From Streptomyces composti (lineage in GTDB: Bacteria > Actinomycetota > Actinomycetes > Streptomycetales > Streptomycetaceae), in the NCBI RefSeq assembly GCF_012034205.1, contig NZ_JAATEM010000020.1, forward strand, positions 1 through 64,000: a DNA stretch of 64,000 nt, in the 5' to 3' direction. Under the pieces are notes generated by a model. The model searched no databases and was not told the DNA's origin. It saw only the letters and a list, made by a program, of their open reading frames with translations. Shown one piece after another: positions 41,247 to 49,859 of this stretch. The position numbers were made by a program, and so were the translations under genes. Position 1 is the stretch's first letter, and the number at the start of each line of letters is the position of its first letter.

Positions 41247-42419
41247 ATGCTGCAACTGCGGACGACCACGGCGGACGCGGGCGGACGCGCCACCGTGCCG
41301 CGCACCGGGGGCACCGATCACGGCCGGCCGCGCTCGGCGCTGGACGCGGTGCGGCATGTGGAGGCGCTCCTCGACGAGGTCCTCGACGCGGCGATGCGGC
41401 AGGCCGAAGACCTCGACCCGGTGTTCGCCCGGGACGTGGCCGGGCGGGTGGGTGCGCTGGTGCGGCGCGGCGGGAAGCGGCTGCGCACCGCGTTCGTCTG
41501 GTGCGGCTGGCGGGCGGCGGGCGGGGCCGGGGACGCCACGGCGGTGCTGCGCACCGGCGCGGCCCTGGAGCTGCTCCAGGCCTGCGCCCTCATGCACGAC
41601 GACGTGATGGACGGCTCGCCGCTGCGCCGGGGCGCCCCGGCGGTGCACGTGGACCTCGCCCGGATGCACCGCGCCGCCCGGATGGCCGGCGCGCCGGAGT
41701 CGTTCGGCGCGGCCGCCGCGGTGCTGGCCGGCGATCTGGCGCTGGCCTGGGCGGACGATCTGCTCACCGAGACGGCGCTTCAGTCGCCGTACGGAACCCG
41801 GCTGCACGGCGAATGGCGGGCCATGCGCGGCGAGATGGTGGCCGGCCAGTACCGCGACCTGCACGCGCAGGCGACCGGTGAGGGCGGTGTGGACGAGGCG
41901 GTGTCGATCGCCACGCTGAAGAGCGCTCTGTACTCGGTGGAACGGCCGCTGGCGCTGGGCGCGGCGCTGACCGCCGCCGAGCCGCAGACCCTGGAGGCGC
42001 TGCGCCGGGCCGGGCGCTGCGCGGGCCTGGCCTTCCAGTTCCGGGACGATCTGCTCGGCGCCTTCGGTGATCCGGCGGTGACCGGCAAGCCGGCCGACGA
42101 CGATCTGCGCGGCCGCAAGCTCACCTGCCTGCTGGCCGTCGCCCTGCGGCTCGCGGAGGCGTCCGGGGACGCGGAGGCCGCCGAGGTACTCGCGCCCGGC
42201 CCGCGCCCCGGGCCGGACGCCGACGTGGCGCGGATGCGGGCAGCGCTGGAACGCACCGGCGCCCGTGCCGTGATGGAGGCGAGGATCGCCGAGCTGGCGG
42301 CCGCCGGTGTGGAGCACTTCGCCCGTACCGGCGCGCCCGAGGCCGTGCGGCGGGAGTTCGCGGCACTGGTCCGGCGCGCCTCGGGCGTGCCCCTCACGGG
42401 CGCCGAGGGGGAGGCATGA
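41247..42419 (+). CDS. crtE: geranylgeranyl diphosphate synthase
   Basis: 390-aa all-alpha trans-prenyltransferase that makes GGPP, the C20 precursor for phytoene. The substrate motifs are LVRRGGKRLRTAFVW, the first Asp-rich region ALMHDDVMDGSPLRRGAPAVH and the second LAFQFRDDLLGAFGDPAVTGKPADDDLRGRK. It is the first gene of crtEIB-Rieske and overlaps crtI by ATGA. The ATG at 41247 has GAGAGGGG 7 nt upstream; GTG 41220 is an alternative. A GGGAAC word at 41186-41191 could be the -35 of an ECF sigma promoter, but no matching -10 is convincing. Confidence 0.93.
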   Translation: MLQLRTTTADAGGRATVPRTGGTDHGRPRSALDAVRHVEALLDEVLDAAMRQAEDLDPVFARDVAGRVGALVRRGGKRLRTAFVWCGWRAAGGAGDATAVLRTGAALELLQACALMHDDVMDGSPLRRGAPAVHVDLARMHRAARMAGAPESFGAAAAVLAGDLALAWADDLLTETALQSPYGTRLHGEWRAMRGEMVAGQYRDLHAQATGEGGVDEAVSIATLKSALYSVERPLALGAALTAAEPQTLEALRRAGRCAGLAFQFRDDLLGAFGDPAVTGKPADDDLRGRKLTCLLAVALRLAEASGDAEAAEVLAPGPRPGPDADVARMRAALERTGARAVMEARIAELAAAGVEHFARTGAPEAVRREFAALVRRASGVPLTGAEGEA

Positions 42420-44056
42420 GGACGGTACCCGGACGCACCGATCATGTCGTCGTGGTGGGCGCCGGGCTGTCCGGGCTGGCCTGTGCGCTGCATCTGCTGG
42501 GCTCCGGGCGCCGGGTGACGGTGGTCGAGCGCGATCCGGGTCCGGGCGGCCGTGCGGGCCGGGTGCGGCTCGGCGGCTATCAGGTGGACACCGGTCCGAC
42601 GGTGCTGACGATGCCCGAGTTCGCCGACGAGGCCCTCGCCGCCGTCGGCGACAGCCTCGGCCGGCGGGTCGAGCTGCTGGGGCTGCACCCGGCGTACCGG
42701 GCGCAGTTCGCCGACGGGTCCCGGCTCGACGTCCACACCGACGGCGAGGCGATGGAGGAGGAGGTGCGGCGCTTCGCCGGTCCGGAGGAGGCGGCGGGCT
42801 ACCGCCGGCTGCGCCGCTGGCTGCGGCGGCTGTACCAGGCGCAGCTGCGGCACTTCATCGACACCAACTTCGACTCGCCGCTGCAGCTGCTGCACACGGA
42901 CCTGGCACGCCTGGCCGCGCTGGGCGGCTTCGGACGCCTCGACCGGCGGATCGGCCGGTTCCTGTCCGACCCGCGGCTGCGCCGGGTGTTCTCCTTCCAG
43001 GCCCTGTACGCCGGTGTCGCCCCCGCCCGTGCCCTCGCCGCGTACGCGGTCATCGCCTACATGGACACGGTGGCGGGCGTGTGGTTCCCCAAGGGCGGCA
43101 TGCACGCCCTGCCGCGGGCCATGGCGGACGCGGCGGGGGACGCCGGTGGTGCCTTCCGCTGGTCGGACGCGGTGGTGTCGCTGGAGCGCTCGGCCGGACG
43201 GGTGCGGGCCGTACGGCTGGCATCCGGTGAGCGCATCGCCTGTGACGCGGTGGTGCTGACCTGCGAACTCTCCGCCGCCCACCGGCTGCTGGGCGGCGCG
43301 CCGCGGCGTCCTGTGCGGCTGCGGCACTCGCCGTCCGCGGTGATCCTGCACGCCGGGACCGACCGCACCTGGTCCCATCTGGCGCATCACACGCTGTCGT
43401 TCGGGGCGGCCTGGGAGAGCACCTTCGACGAACTGACCCGAAAAGGGGAGCCGATGAGCGATCCGTCCCTGCTCATCACCCGGCCCACCACGCACGATCC
43501 CGCACTGGCGCCGCCGGGCCGGCATCTGCACTACGTCCTCGCGCCCTGCCCCAACACCACGGTGGGCCCCTCCGCAACGGCCTGGCGGGATCTGGGTCCC
43601 CGCTACCGGGACCGGCTGGTCGGGGAGCTCGAGCGGCGGGGGCTCGACGGGTTCGCGGACTCCGTCGAACGGGAGATGCTGGTGACCCCGTGGGACTGGA
43701 CGGCGCAGGGCCACGCTGCCGGCAGCCCCTTCTCGGTCTCCCACACCTTCGCTCAGACCGGGCCGTTCCGGCCGCGCAACCTGGTGCGGGGCGTGGAGAA
43801 CGTGGTGCTCGCCGGGTGCGGCACGACGCCGGGCGTCGGGGTGCCGACGGTGCTGCTCAGCGGCAAGCTGGCGGCCGCCCGGATCACCGGCGGCGTCCCG
43901 GCACGGCGCGGAACCGCTCGGACGGGCGCCTCAGCGATGGCGCCGGGGCCCGGTCAAGTCCCCGTCCGGAGCGCGCCGTACCGCCCGTCCGCCGTACCCG
44001 GCGCCGGGGAGGCCGCCGCCGTTTCCACCCGGGAGGGCAGCGATGAGCAGGCGTGA
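42416..44056 (+). CDS. crtI: phytoene desaturase
   Basis: 546-aa FAD enzyme that converts phytoene to lycopene in four desaturations. The dinucleotide site is HVVVVGAGLSGLACALHLLGSGRRVTVVERDPGPGGRAGRVRLGGYQVDTGPTVLTMP (residues 10-68). The C-terminal bacterial-type desaturase signature is NLVRGVENVVLAGCGTTPGVGVPTVLLSGKLAAARI. A 50-55-residue low-complexity tail follows, and the last 14 nt overlap crtB. The start overlaps crtE (ATGA), so translation of E, I and B is coupled. Confidence 0.95.
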   Translation: MRTVPGRTDHVVVVGAGLSGLACALHLLGSGRRVTVVERDPGPGGRAGRVRLGGYQVDTGPTVLTMPEFADEALAAVGDSLGRRVELLGLHPAYRAQFADGSRLDVHTDGEAMEEEVRRFAGPEEAAGYRRLRRWLRRLYQAQLRHFIDTNFDSPLQLLHTDLARLAALGGFGRLDRRIGRFLSDPRLRRVFSFQALYAGVAPARALAAYAVIAYMDTVAGVWFPKGGMHALPRAMADAAGDAGGAFRWSDAVVSLERSAGRVRAVRLASGERIACDAVVLTCELSAAHRLLGGAPRRPVRLRHSPSAVILHAGTDRTWSHLAHHTLSFGAAWESTFDELTRKGEPMSDPSLLITRPTTHDPALAPPGRHLHYVLAPCPNTTVGPSATAWRDLGPRYRDRLVGELERRGLDGFADSVEREMLVTPWDWTAQGHAAGSPFSVSHTFAQTGPFRPRNLVRGVENVVLAGCGTTPGVGVPTVLLSGKLAAARITGGVPARRGTARTGASAMAPGPGQVPVRSAPYRPSAVPGAGEAAAVSTREGSDEQA

Positions 44057-45059
44057 ACTGGACGCCGCGGGCATCACGGATCCCCGGCTGCGCGCCGACT
44101 ACCGGTGCTGCCGCAGCCTGAACGCCCGGCACGGCAGGACCTACTTCCTGGCCACCCGCCTGCTGCCGCTGGAGCGCCGCAGCGCGGTGCACGCGCTCTA
44201 CGGTTTCGCCCGCTGGGCGGACGACATCGTCGACGATCTGGACCGGAGGCTGACGCCCGCCGAGCGCGACCGCATGCTGCGCCGCCTGGAGGGCGATCTG
44301 GCGCGCGGACTGCGCGCCGGCGGCGGGGACGAACCCGTGGTGCGGGCGGTGGCGGACACCGCCGAGCGGTACGCCATCGACCCGACGCTGTTCGCCGACT
44401 TCCTGGCCTCGATGCGCAGCGACCTCAGCGTCACGGACTACCCGACCTACGCCGATCTGCGCGCCTACATGCACGGGTCGGCGGCGGTGATCGGCCTGCA
44501 GATGCTGCCGGTGCTCGGCACGGTCGTCCCCCGGGAGGAGGCCGCGCCGCACGCGGCGGCGCTCGGAGTGGCGTTCCAGCTCACCAACTTCCTGCGGGAC
44601 GTGGGCGAGGACCTGGACCGGGGCCGGGTCTATCTGCCCGGGGACCTGCTGGCCGCCCACGGCGTGGACCGGCCGCTGCTGGAGTGGAGCCGGCGCACGG
44701 GGCGTCACGACTCGCGCATCCGGGCGGCGTTCATGGCCGCCGAGGCTCTGACGCGGCGGGTGTACCGGGAGGCGGAACCGGGCATCGCGATGCTCGACCC
44801 GAGGGTCAGGCCCTGCATCCGCACCGCGTTCGTCCTCTACGGCGGCATCCTCGACGCCATCGCCCGCCACGACTACCGGGTGCTGCACTCCCGTGCCGTG
44901 GTCTCCCGCGGACGCCGTGCGGCGACGGCCGCGGCGGGGGTCGCGCAGGTGCTCGGAGCGCGGTGCCGGGGGCGGCTGGCGGGGACGCCGGTGCGTCCCT
45001 CGGCCGGGGTCGGGCGAGAGGCGGAGGCGTTCGGCGGAGGGAGTGCGGGCCGTGAGTAA
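44043..45059 (+). CDS. crtB: phytoene synthase
   Basis: 338-aa squalene/phytoene synthase condensing two GGPP molecules. Both aspartate motifs that bind Mg-diphosphate are intact: ALYGFARWADDIVDDLDRR (about residues 54-72) and LTNFLRDVGEDLDRGRVYLPGDLLAAHG (about 180-207). CCRSLNARHGRTYFLATRLLP is the usual N-terminal block. The start lies inside the crtI end (14-nt overlap), and the stop overlaps the start of the Rieske gene by 8 nt. Confidence 0.95.
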   Translation: MSRRELDAAGITDPRLRADYRCCRSLNARHGRTYFLATRLLPLERRSAVHALYGFARWADDIVDDLDRRLTPAERDRMLRRLEGDLARGLRAGGGDEPVVRAVADTAERYAIDPTLFADFLASMRSDLSVTDYPTYADLRAYMHGSAAVIGLQMLPVLGTVVPREEAAPHAAALGVAFQLTNFLRDVGEDLDRGRVYLPGDLLAAHGVDRPLLEWSRRTGRHDSRIRAAFMAAEALTRRVYREAEPGIAMLDPRVRPCIRTAFVLYGGILDAIARHDYRVLHSRAVVSRGRRAATAAAGVAQVLGARCRGRLAGTPVRPSAGVGREAEAFGGGSAGRE

Positions 45060-46104
45060 CCGGGTGAACGGCGAGCGTACGGGCAGGGAGCGGGCGGGCA
45101 GGGCCCGTTGGACGCCTCCGCTGCGCCGGAGACGCAAGGGGCCGGGATGGGCGGGGCAGGAGCCGACCTGGCGTGCGGCGCGTCCGGCCCTGATCGCCGA
45201 CGCGCTGAAGCGTGCCGGTGCCCGGCCGTCCGGGAACTGGTTCGTCGTGGGCGCCTCGCGGGAGGTGCGGACGGGCGGCCCGCCGCGCGGGCGGACGGTG
45301 GGCGGCGTGGAAGTGGTGCTGTGGCGCTCGGACACCGGGGAGCTGCGCGCGGGCCCGGGAGCGTGCCCGCATCTGGGCGCTCCGCTGCGGTCCGGGGCGG
45401 TGGTGTGCGGGGAGCTGGTCTGCCGCTGGCACGGACTCGCCCTGGACGGTGCCCCGTTCGCCGGCTGGGAGCCGTTCCCGGTCCATGACGACGGGGTGCT
45501 GGTGTGGGTGCGGCTGGACGCGGTCGGCGGGGAGGATCCGCTGGAGCGCCCGGTGGTGCCGGTGCGGCCGGCGCCGGGCCGGATCGTGGACGCGGTGCAC
45601 ACGGCGGTGGGGCGGTGCGAGCCGCAGGACGTGGTCGCCAACCGGCTGGACCCGTGGCACGGCGCCTGGTTCCACCCCTACTCGTTCGTCGATCTGCAGG
45701 TGGTGCGGGCGCCGGAGGCCGCCTCCGGCGGCGAGGTGGACGACAGGTTCGTGGTGGAGGTGTCGTTCCGGGTGGCGGGCCGTCTGGTGGTGCCGGTGCG
45801 GGCCGAGTTCACCGCGCCGGAGCCGCGCACCGTGGTCATGCGGATCACCGAGGGCGAGGGGGCCGGGTCCGTGGTGGAGACCCACGCCACGCCACTGACC
45901 CCCGAGGGTGCCGCACAGCCCCGGACCGCCGTGGTGGAGGCGGTCGTCGCCGCCTCGGACCGGCGGGGCTTCGCCCTGGCCGCCGCTGCCGCACCCGTGC
46001 TGCGCCCGCTGATCCGTCGTGCGTCCGGCAGGCTGTGGCGCGACGACCTCGCCTACGCGGAGCGCCGCTGGGAGCTGCGCGGCACGGGGCGTTTTCCGGG
46101 GTGA
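45052..46104 (+). CDS. Rieske [2Fe-2S] protein of the carotenoid operon
   Basis: 350-aa protein at the crtV position of the crtEIB operon. The Rieske cluster ligands are Cys-x-His and Cys-x2-His in PGACPHLGAPLRSGAVVCGELVCRWHGLALDG (about residues 102-133). The remaining C-terminal half (NRLDPWHGAWFHPYSFVDLQVV through LRPLIRRASGRLWRDDLAYAERRW) is the DUF5914-type region found with carotenoid genes. A hydroxylase or oxygenase role on a carotenoid is plausible but unproven. The GTG at 45052 overlaps the crtB stop; GTG 45043 is also in frame. Confidence 0.85.
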   Translation: MSNRVNGERTGRERAGRARWTPPLRRRRKGPGWAGQEPTWRAARPALIADALKRAGARPSGNWFVVGASREVRTGGPPRGRTVGGVEVVLWRSDTGELRAGPGACPHLGAPLRSGAVVCGELVCRWHGLALDGAPFAGWEPFPVHDDGVLVWVRLDAVGGEDPLERPVVPVRPAPGRIVDAVHTAVGRCEPQDVVANRLDPWHGAWFHPYSFVDLQVVRAPEAASGGEVDDRFVVEVSFRVAGRLVVPVRAEFTAPEPRTVVMRITEGEGAGSVVETHATPLTPEGAAQPRTAVVEAVVAASDRRGFALAAAAAPVLRPLIRRASGRLWRDDLAYAERRWELRGTGRFPG

Positions 46105-46158
46105 GTGCGGGGCGCTCGCCCGGGTGCGGGGCGCCTTCCCGGCCGAGCGCGGGAGGGA

Positions 46159-48501
46159 TCAGCGGCCGGCCATGGCGTTCAGGGCCCGCAGGAGCCGGGA
46201 GCGGCCCGCTCGGGGCACCGTCCACAGGACCTGGCCCTTGACGTTCCACCGGGCGAGCAGCGCGCCCGCCGCGAGGAAGCCGGTGGTGGCCGCCCGCTCC
46301 ATCAGCGCCACGGGCAGGTCGCAGCGGATCGCGTCGCCGGCCAGGGTGATCCGGGGGTCGGGTGTCCGCACGGCCGGGCGCCGCCGGTAGGTGCCGGCTT
46401 CGAACAGCGGGCAGTCGTCGTGCCACTCGTGGCGGGCGTCGACGATCCGCGCCCGGCGGGTCTCGGGGTACACCCGGTGCAGCTGCTCGAGCAGCAGCCG
46501 CTGCGTCTTCTCCCGTTCGGTGCCGTCGGGCACCGCGTAGGCGTGCAGTTCGACGACCGAGCCCCCGGTGCGGGCGGCCCAGCGGGCGGCCTCGCCCTCG
46601 TAGCGTTCCAGGACGCTGATGTTGTCCAGGCCGTCGTAGCCGCTGGTGCCGAGGAAGCCGGGCCGGTCCGGGCGCACCGGGCGGTCGAGCCAGAGCCGGG
46701 AGACCAGGAACGGCGGGGCGGTGCGCAGCGCGGCGATGTCGTCCCGCCAGGACGGGGTTCCGAGCTGCGGAGAGCCGGCGACGAGCCGGCGCAGTCCTTC
46801 GGGGTCGAGTGCGAGGACCGCGGCGTCGTGGCGGTGGGCGCCGGTGCCGGTGCGCAGCTCCACTCCCCCGCCGTCGAGAGGCCGTACGGCGTGCACGGGT
46901 GTGCCGGTGCGCAGCGTCGCTCCGAGACGCTCGAGGTAGGTGCCGAGCGGCTCCCAGAGGGCTTGCGGGAAGGGTTCGCCGGGCACGTCGAAGAGCAGCC
47001 CCTCGGCGGAGCCGAGGAAGTAGATGTGGAACATCAGCAGCAGTTCGGCGGCGGACAGCTCCCGCGGGTCGGCGAAGAAGCTGCGGGAGAACACCTCGAA
47101 GGCGAGGTGGTGGGCGGCCTCGGGGAAGCGGACGCTCTCCAGGAACGCCGCGGCGCTGAGGGAGTCGTAGCGGTCGTAGACCTCGGGCACGCGCACGTCG
47201 AGGAGGGGCAGCGCCGCGCGGGCATCCAGGGCGGCGAGGTCGCGCCAGCCGAAGGTGGGGCTCAGTGCGACGAAGCCGAGCGCGCTGAGCGGCGGGGTGC
47301 GCGGGACGCGGGCGAAGCTGTCGGCGAGGCCCGCGCTGTGACGGAGCGGGTAGTCGGGGAGCGCGGTGAGCCGCGTCAGAGCGGGGTCGGTGCGCCGCAG
47401 CAGGCCCCGCAGGTTGTAGTACTGGCGGAAGAAGGCGTGGAACCCGCGGGTCATGGTCGCCGTGGAGCCGTCGGCCAGCCGGGTGGGTGCTCCGGTGAGC
47501 CGTCCGCCGAGCGCGGGTCCGCGCTCGTAGAGGGTCACCCGGGCGCCGCGTTCGGCCAGCAGAGTGGCGGCGGCGATCCCGGCGATCCCGGCGCCGGCCA
47601 CCGCGATGTGCGGGGCGTCGGCGGGCTCGAACCGGTCCCTGCCGGGGGCGGGCATCACGATCTCCGCCCGCCGGTCGCGGCCGCGCCGGGCGGCGCGCGG
47701 GGCGGACCCCCGCCGAGGGCCGCGCTCAGGGGCGCTCATCGCGCCTCCCCGGTGGTCGCGCGCGGTGGCCGTGGCCGCCGCCCCCGTCGCCGCGGAACCG
47801 TTACGGGCCAGGAAGGTGTGCACGATGCCCGTCTGCCACCCGGCCACGGGGGCGACGCGCACGCCGGTGAAGCCCGCGCGGCGCAGCCGGTCGGTGAAGG
47901 CGGGGGCGGTGTCGAAACGGAGGACGCTGGCCCGCAGATGCCGGTAGAGCGCCCGGTCCCCGCCGAGCGTGCCCGCCGGGATGATCACTCCCCGGCACAG
48001 GGTGTTCCACAGCGCCCGGTGCACGGGCGAGCCGCTGAGGCTGTACTCGTGGACGGCGAGCCGTCCGCCCGGTCGCAGCAGGGTCCGCACGGCGGTGAGG
48101 AGCTGGTCGGGTCCGGTGACGTTGCGGAAGAGGTAGGCGGCGAACACCGCGTCGAAGGGGCCTTCGTCGCCGGCCGCGAACTCCTCGGCGGTCATGTGCA
48201 GGAAGCGCACCTGCGGGGGCCAGGGTTTGTCCAGGGCGCGGTGCAGCATGCCGGAGGAGGCGTCCACGGCGGTGATGTGCGCGCGGGGCGCGGCCCGCAG
48301 CAGGGCTCGGGTGGAGGCGCCGGTGCCGCAGCCGAGGTCGGCCACACGCAGTCCGGCGCCGTCGTCCGGCAGCCGCAGCCGCCGTGCCGAGCGCAGCAGC
48401 TCGGAGCGGTAGCCGGGGTTGAGTGCGGTGAGGCGGTCGTAGGTCCGCGAGGCGTGGTCGAAGGCGCGGGCCAGGTCGTGGTCGCGCAGCAGGGTCATCA
48501 T
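46159..48501 (-). CDS. CrtT-CrtU fusion: methyltransferase joined to carotenoid desaturase/methyltransferase
   Basis: One uninterrupted 780-aa frame covers two proteins that are usually separate. Residues about 1-225 are CrtT (SAM motif VADLGCGTGASTRALLRAAPRAHITAVDASSGML). A linker of about 60 residues rich in A, R and G follows. Residues about 290-780 are CrtU (HIAVAGAGIAGIAAATLLAERGARVTLYERG, TRGFHAFFRQYYNLRGLLRR, ITLAGDAIRCDLPVALMERAATTGFLAAGALLA), which forms the aromatic rings of isorenieratene from beta-carotene. I read every codon from 47820 to 47737 and found no stop. An internal ATG (47739) with its own SD could also yield CrtU alone. Its ATG overlaps the crtY stop (ATGA). Confidence 0.88.
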   Translation of the reverse strand: MMTLLRDHDLARAFDHASRTYDRLTALNPGYRSELLRSARRLRLPDDGAGLRVADLGCGTGASTRALLRAAPRAHITAVDASSGMLHRALDKPWPPQVRFLHMTAEEFAAGDEGPFDAVFAAYLFRNVTGPDQLLTAVRTLLRPGGRLAVHEYSLSGSPVHRALWNTLCRGVIIPAGTLGGDRALYRHLRASVLRFDTAPAFTDRLRRAGFTGVRVAPVAGWQTGIVHTFLARNGSAATGAAATATARDHRGGAMSAPERGPRRGSAPRAARRGRDRRAEIVMPAPGRDRFEPADAPHIAVAGAGIAGIAAATLLAERGARVTLYERGPALGGRLTGAPTRLADGSTATMTRGFHAFFRQYYNLRGLLRRTDPALTRLTALPDYPLRHSAGLADSFARVPRTPPLSALGFVALSPTFGWRDLAALDARAALPLLDVRVPEVYDRYDSLSAAAFLESVRFPEAAHHLAFEVFSRSFFADPRELSAAELLLMFHIYFLGSAEGLLFDVPGEPFPQALWEPLGTYLERLGATLRTGTPVHAVRPLDGGGVELRTGTGAHRHDAAVLALDPEGLRRLVAGSPQLGTPSWRDDIAALRTAPPFLVSRLWLDRPVRPDRPGFLGTSGYDGLDNISVLERYEGEAARWAARTGGSVVELHAYAVPDGTEREKTQRLLLEQLHRVYPETRRARIVDARHEWHDDCPLFEAGTYRRRPAVRTPDPRITLAGDAIRCDLPVALMERAATTGFLAAGALLARWNVKGQVLWTVPRAGRSRLLRALNAMAGR
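47737..47750 (-). promoter_or_regulatory. crtU: internal SD and start codon for a separate CrtU
   Basis: GGGGAGG (47744-47750) lies 4 nt before an in-frame ATG (47737-47739). It marks the ancestral crtU start, now inside the crtT reading frame, and would give a CrtU of 526 aa (46159-47739). Confidence 0.75.
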
Positions 48502-49859
48502 CGGCTCTCTTCGTCTCGGGGGGTGACGCTCGGCGCGGGCCGGGAGCGGCGGGGCAGGAAGGGGAGTTCGAGCGCGGTCCGCAGCATCGGACCGACGGGG
48601 GTGTGCAGTCCGATGCCGAGATCCTCCCGTGGCGTGGTGGCGCCGTCGAGGAAACGCAGCAGGCGCTCGGCGGGTGTGCGGCCGAAGAGCCGGGTGAAGA
48701 AGTCGGGCCCGTCGATCCGTCCGGTGTCCAGGGCGCGCAGCAGTACCGCGTCCATGGCCAGCGCCCGGCGGCCGTGCGGGGGCGGCACCCGGTCGCGGCC
48801 CTCGGCCAGCGCGGCGGCGATGGCACGGCTCTGCCGCTGCACGGCGGCGAAGGTGTAGCCGGTCGAGGGGCGGGTGGCACCGCCCGCGGTGCCGATGCGG
48901 AACACGGCTCTTCCGGCGCGGCGGGGGAAGCGGGCGTCGGTCATGGGGATGACGCCCTGCTCGGCGGCCTCCACGGTGTACAGGCCGAGGCGCAGGACGC
49001 TGCGGCAGTAGTGCTCCAGGGCCGCCTCGTACTCGGGCCGGCTCAGCGGTGTGCGGGAGAACTCGGTGTACTCGACGAGGGCGTGGTCGGCGGCGAGCGG
49101 GAGGACGTAGCCGAAGGCGAGGCCGTGGCGGGGCTGCGGCACCCGGAAGTCCATCAGGTCGGCGACCGCCGGGTCGAAGCGGTCCGCCGCGGTGCGCACG
49201 AACCAGCCGCGGAAGTGCTGCAGCAGCAGGGTCCTGGCCGGCGGGAGGACGCGCGGCGGGCGGGAGTCGAAGACCCTCGCGGCGCGCAGGATCCGGGTTC
49301 CGCCGCCGGGTGCCGTGCAGCGGACCTCCGCGCCGCCGGGTACCTCGCGCACGGTCTCGGCGGTGGCCCGGAGCAGCGTGGTGCGGGGGTTGCGGCCGAG
49401 GGCGGAGTGCACCAGCCGCTCGAACGGCGCGGAGCGCAGCATGCGGTACTGCAGCGGGGCCGGGTCGACGGTGATGCCGGTGCCGTCGCGGCCGTGGATC
49501 CGTAGGCGGGACCAGGTGGCTTCGAGGGCCCCGGCGAAGTCGTCGGGTCCCGCCGCCCAGTAGCACCAGGTGCGTTCGGGTGGCCGGAGCGGTCCGTCGG
49601 GCGGCTCGACGACGGTGACGGTGAGGTCGCCGCGGCGGGCCAGTCGGTGGGCGAGGCTCAGCCCGGCCGCACCGCCGCCCACGACGATCACGTCCAGCGG
49701 GCGTGTGCCGTCGTGGTCCTGTCCGCCTCGCACCTGTGCCCCCGGCGTGGATCGGTCCTGGTCGTTCGTCGTGTCGGCTCTTGTGCCCCCGTCCGGCCCC
49801 CGGATGCGGCCGCCGGCGGTTCCGGTCCGCCGGCTCCGTCTCTCCCCTCTCCGGTTCAT
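48498..49859 (-). CDS. crtY: lycopene beta-cyclase
   Basis: 453-aa FAD-dependent cyclase turning lycopene into beta-carotene. After a basic, probably disordered 50-residue N-terminus comes the dinucleotide site DVIVVGGGAAGLSLAHRLARRGDLTVTVVEP. The CrtY blocks PPERTWCYWAAGP, PLQYRMLRSAPFERLV, VFDSRPP, LLQHFRGWFVRT, LMDFRVPQ, FGYVLPLAADHALVEYTEFS, GVIPMTD and RIGTAGGATRPSTGYTFAAVQRQS follow. Its ATG overlaps the SRAP stop and its stop overlaps the crtT start. Confidence 0.95.
   Translation of the reverse strand: MNRRGERRSRRTGTAGGRIRGPDGGTRADTTNDQDRSTPGAQVRGGQDHDGTRPLDVIVVGGGAAGLSLAHRLARRGDLTVTVVEPPDGPLRPPERTWCYWAAGPDDFAGALEATWSRLRIHGRDGTGITVDPAPLQYRMLRSAPFERLVHSALGRNPRTTLLRATAETVREVPGGAEVRCTAPGGGTRILRAARVFDSRPPRVLPPARTLLLQHFRGWFVRTAADRFDPAVADLMDFRVPQPRHGLAFGYVLPLAADHALVEYTEFSRTPLSRPEYEAALEHYCRSVLRLGLYTVEAAEQGVIPMTDARFPRRAGRAVFRIGTAGGATRPSTGYTFAAVQRQSRAIAAALAEGRDRVPPPHGRRALAMDAVLLRALDTGRIDGPDFFTRLFGRTPAERLLRFLDGATTPREDLGIGLHTPVGPMLRTALELPFLPRRSRPAPSVTPRDEESR

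Noticed and set aside
48502..49566. Upstream extension of the CrtT-CrtU frame to 49566
   Set aside because: That part lies inside crtY in another frame and has shadow-like composition. The ATGA overlap at 48498-48501 marks the real start.
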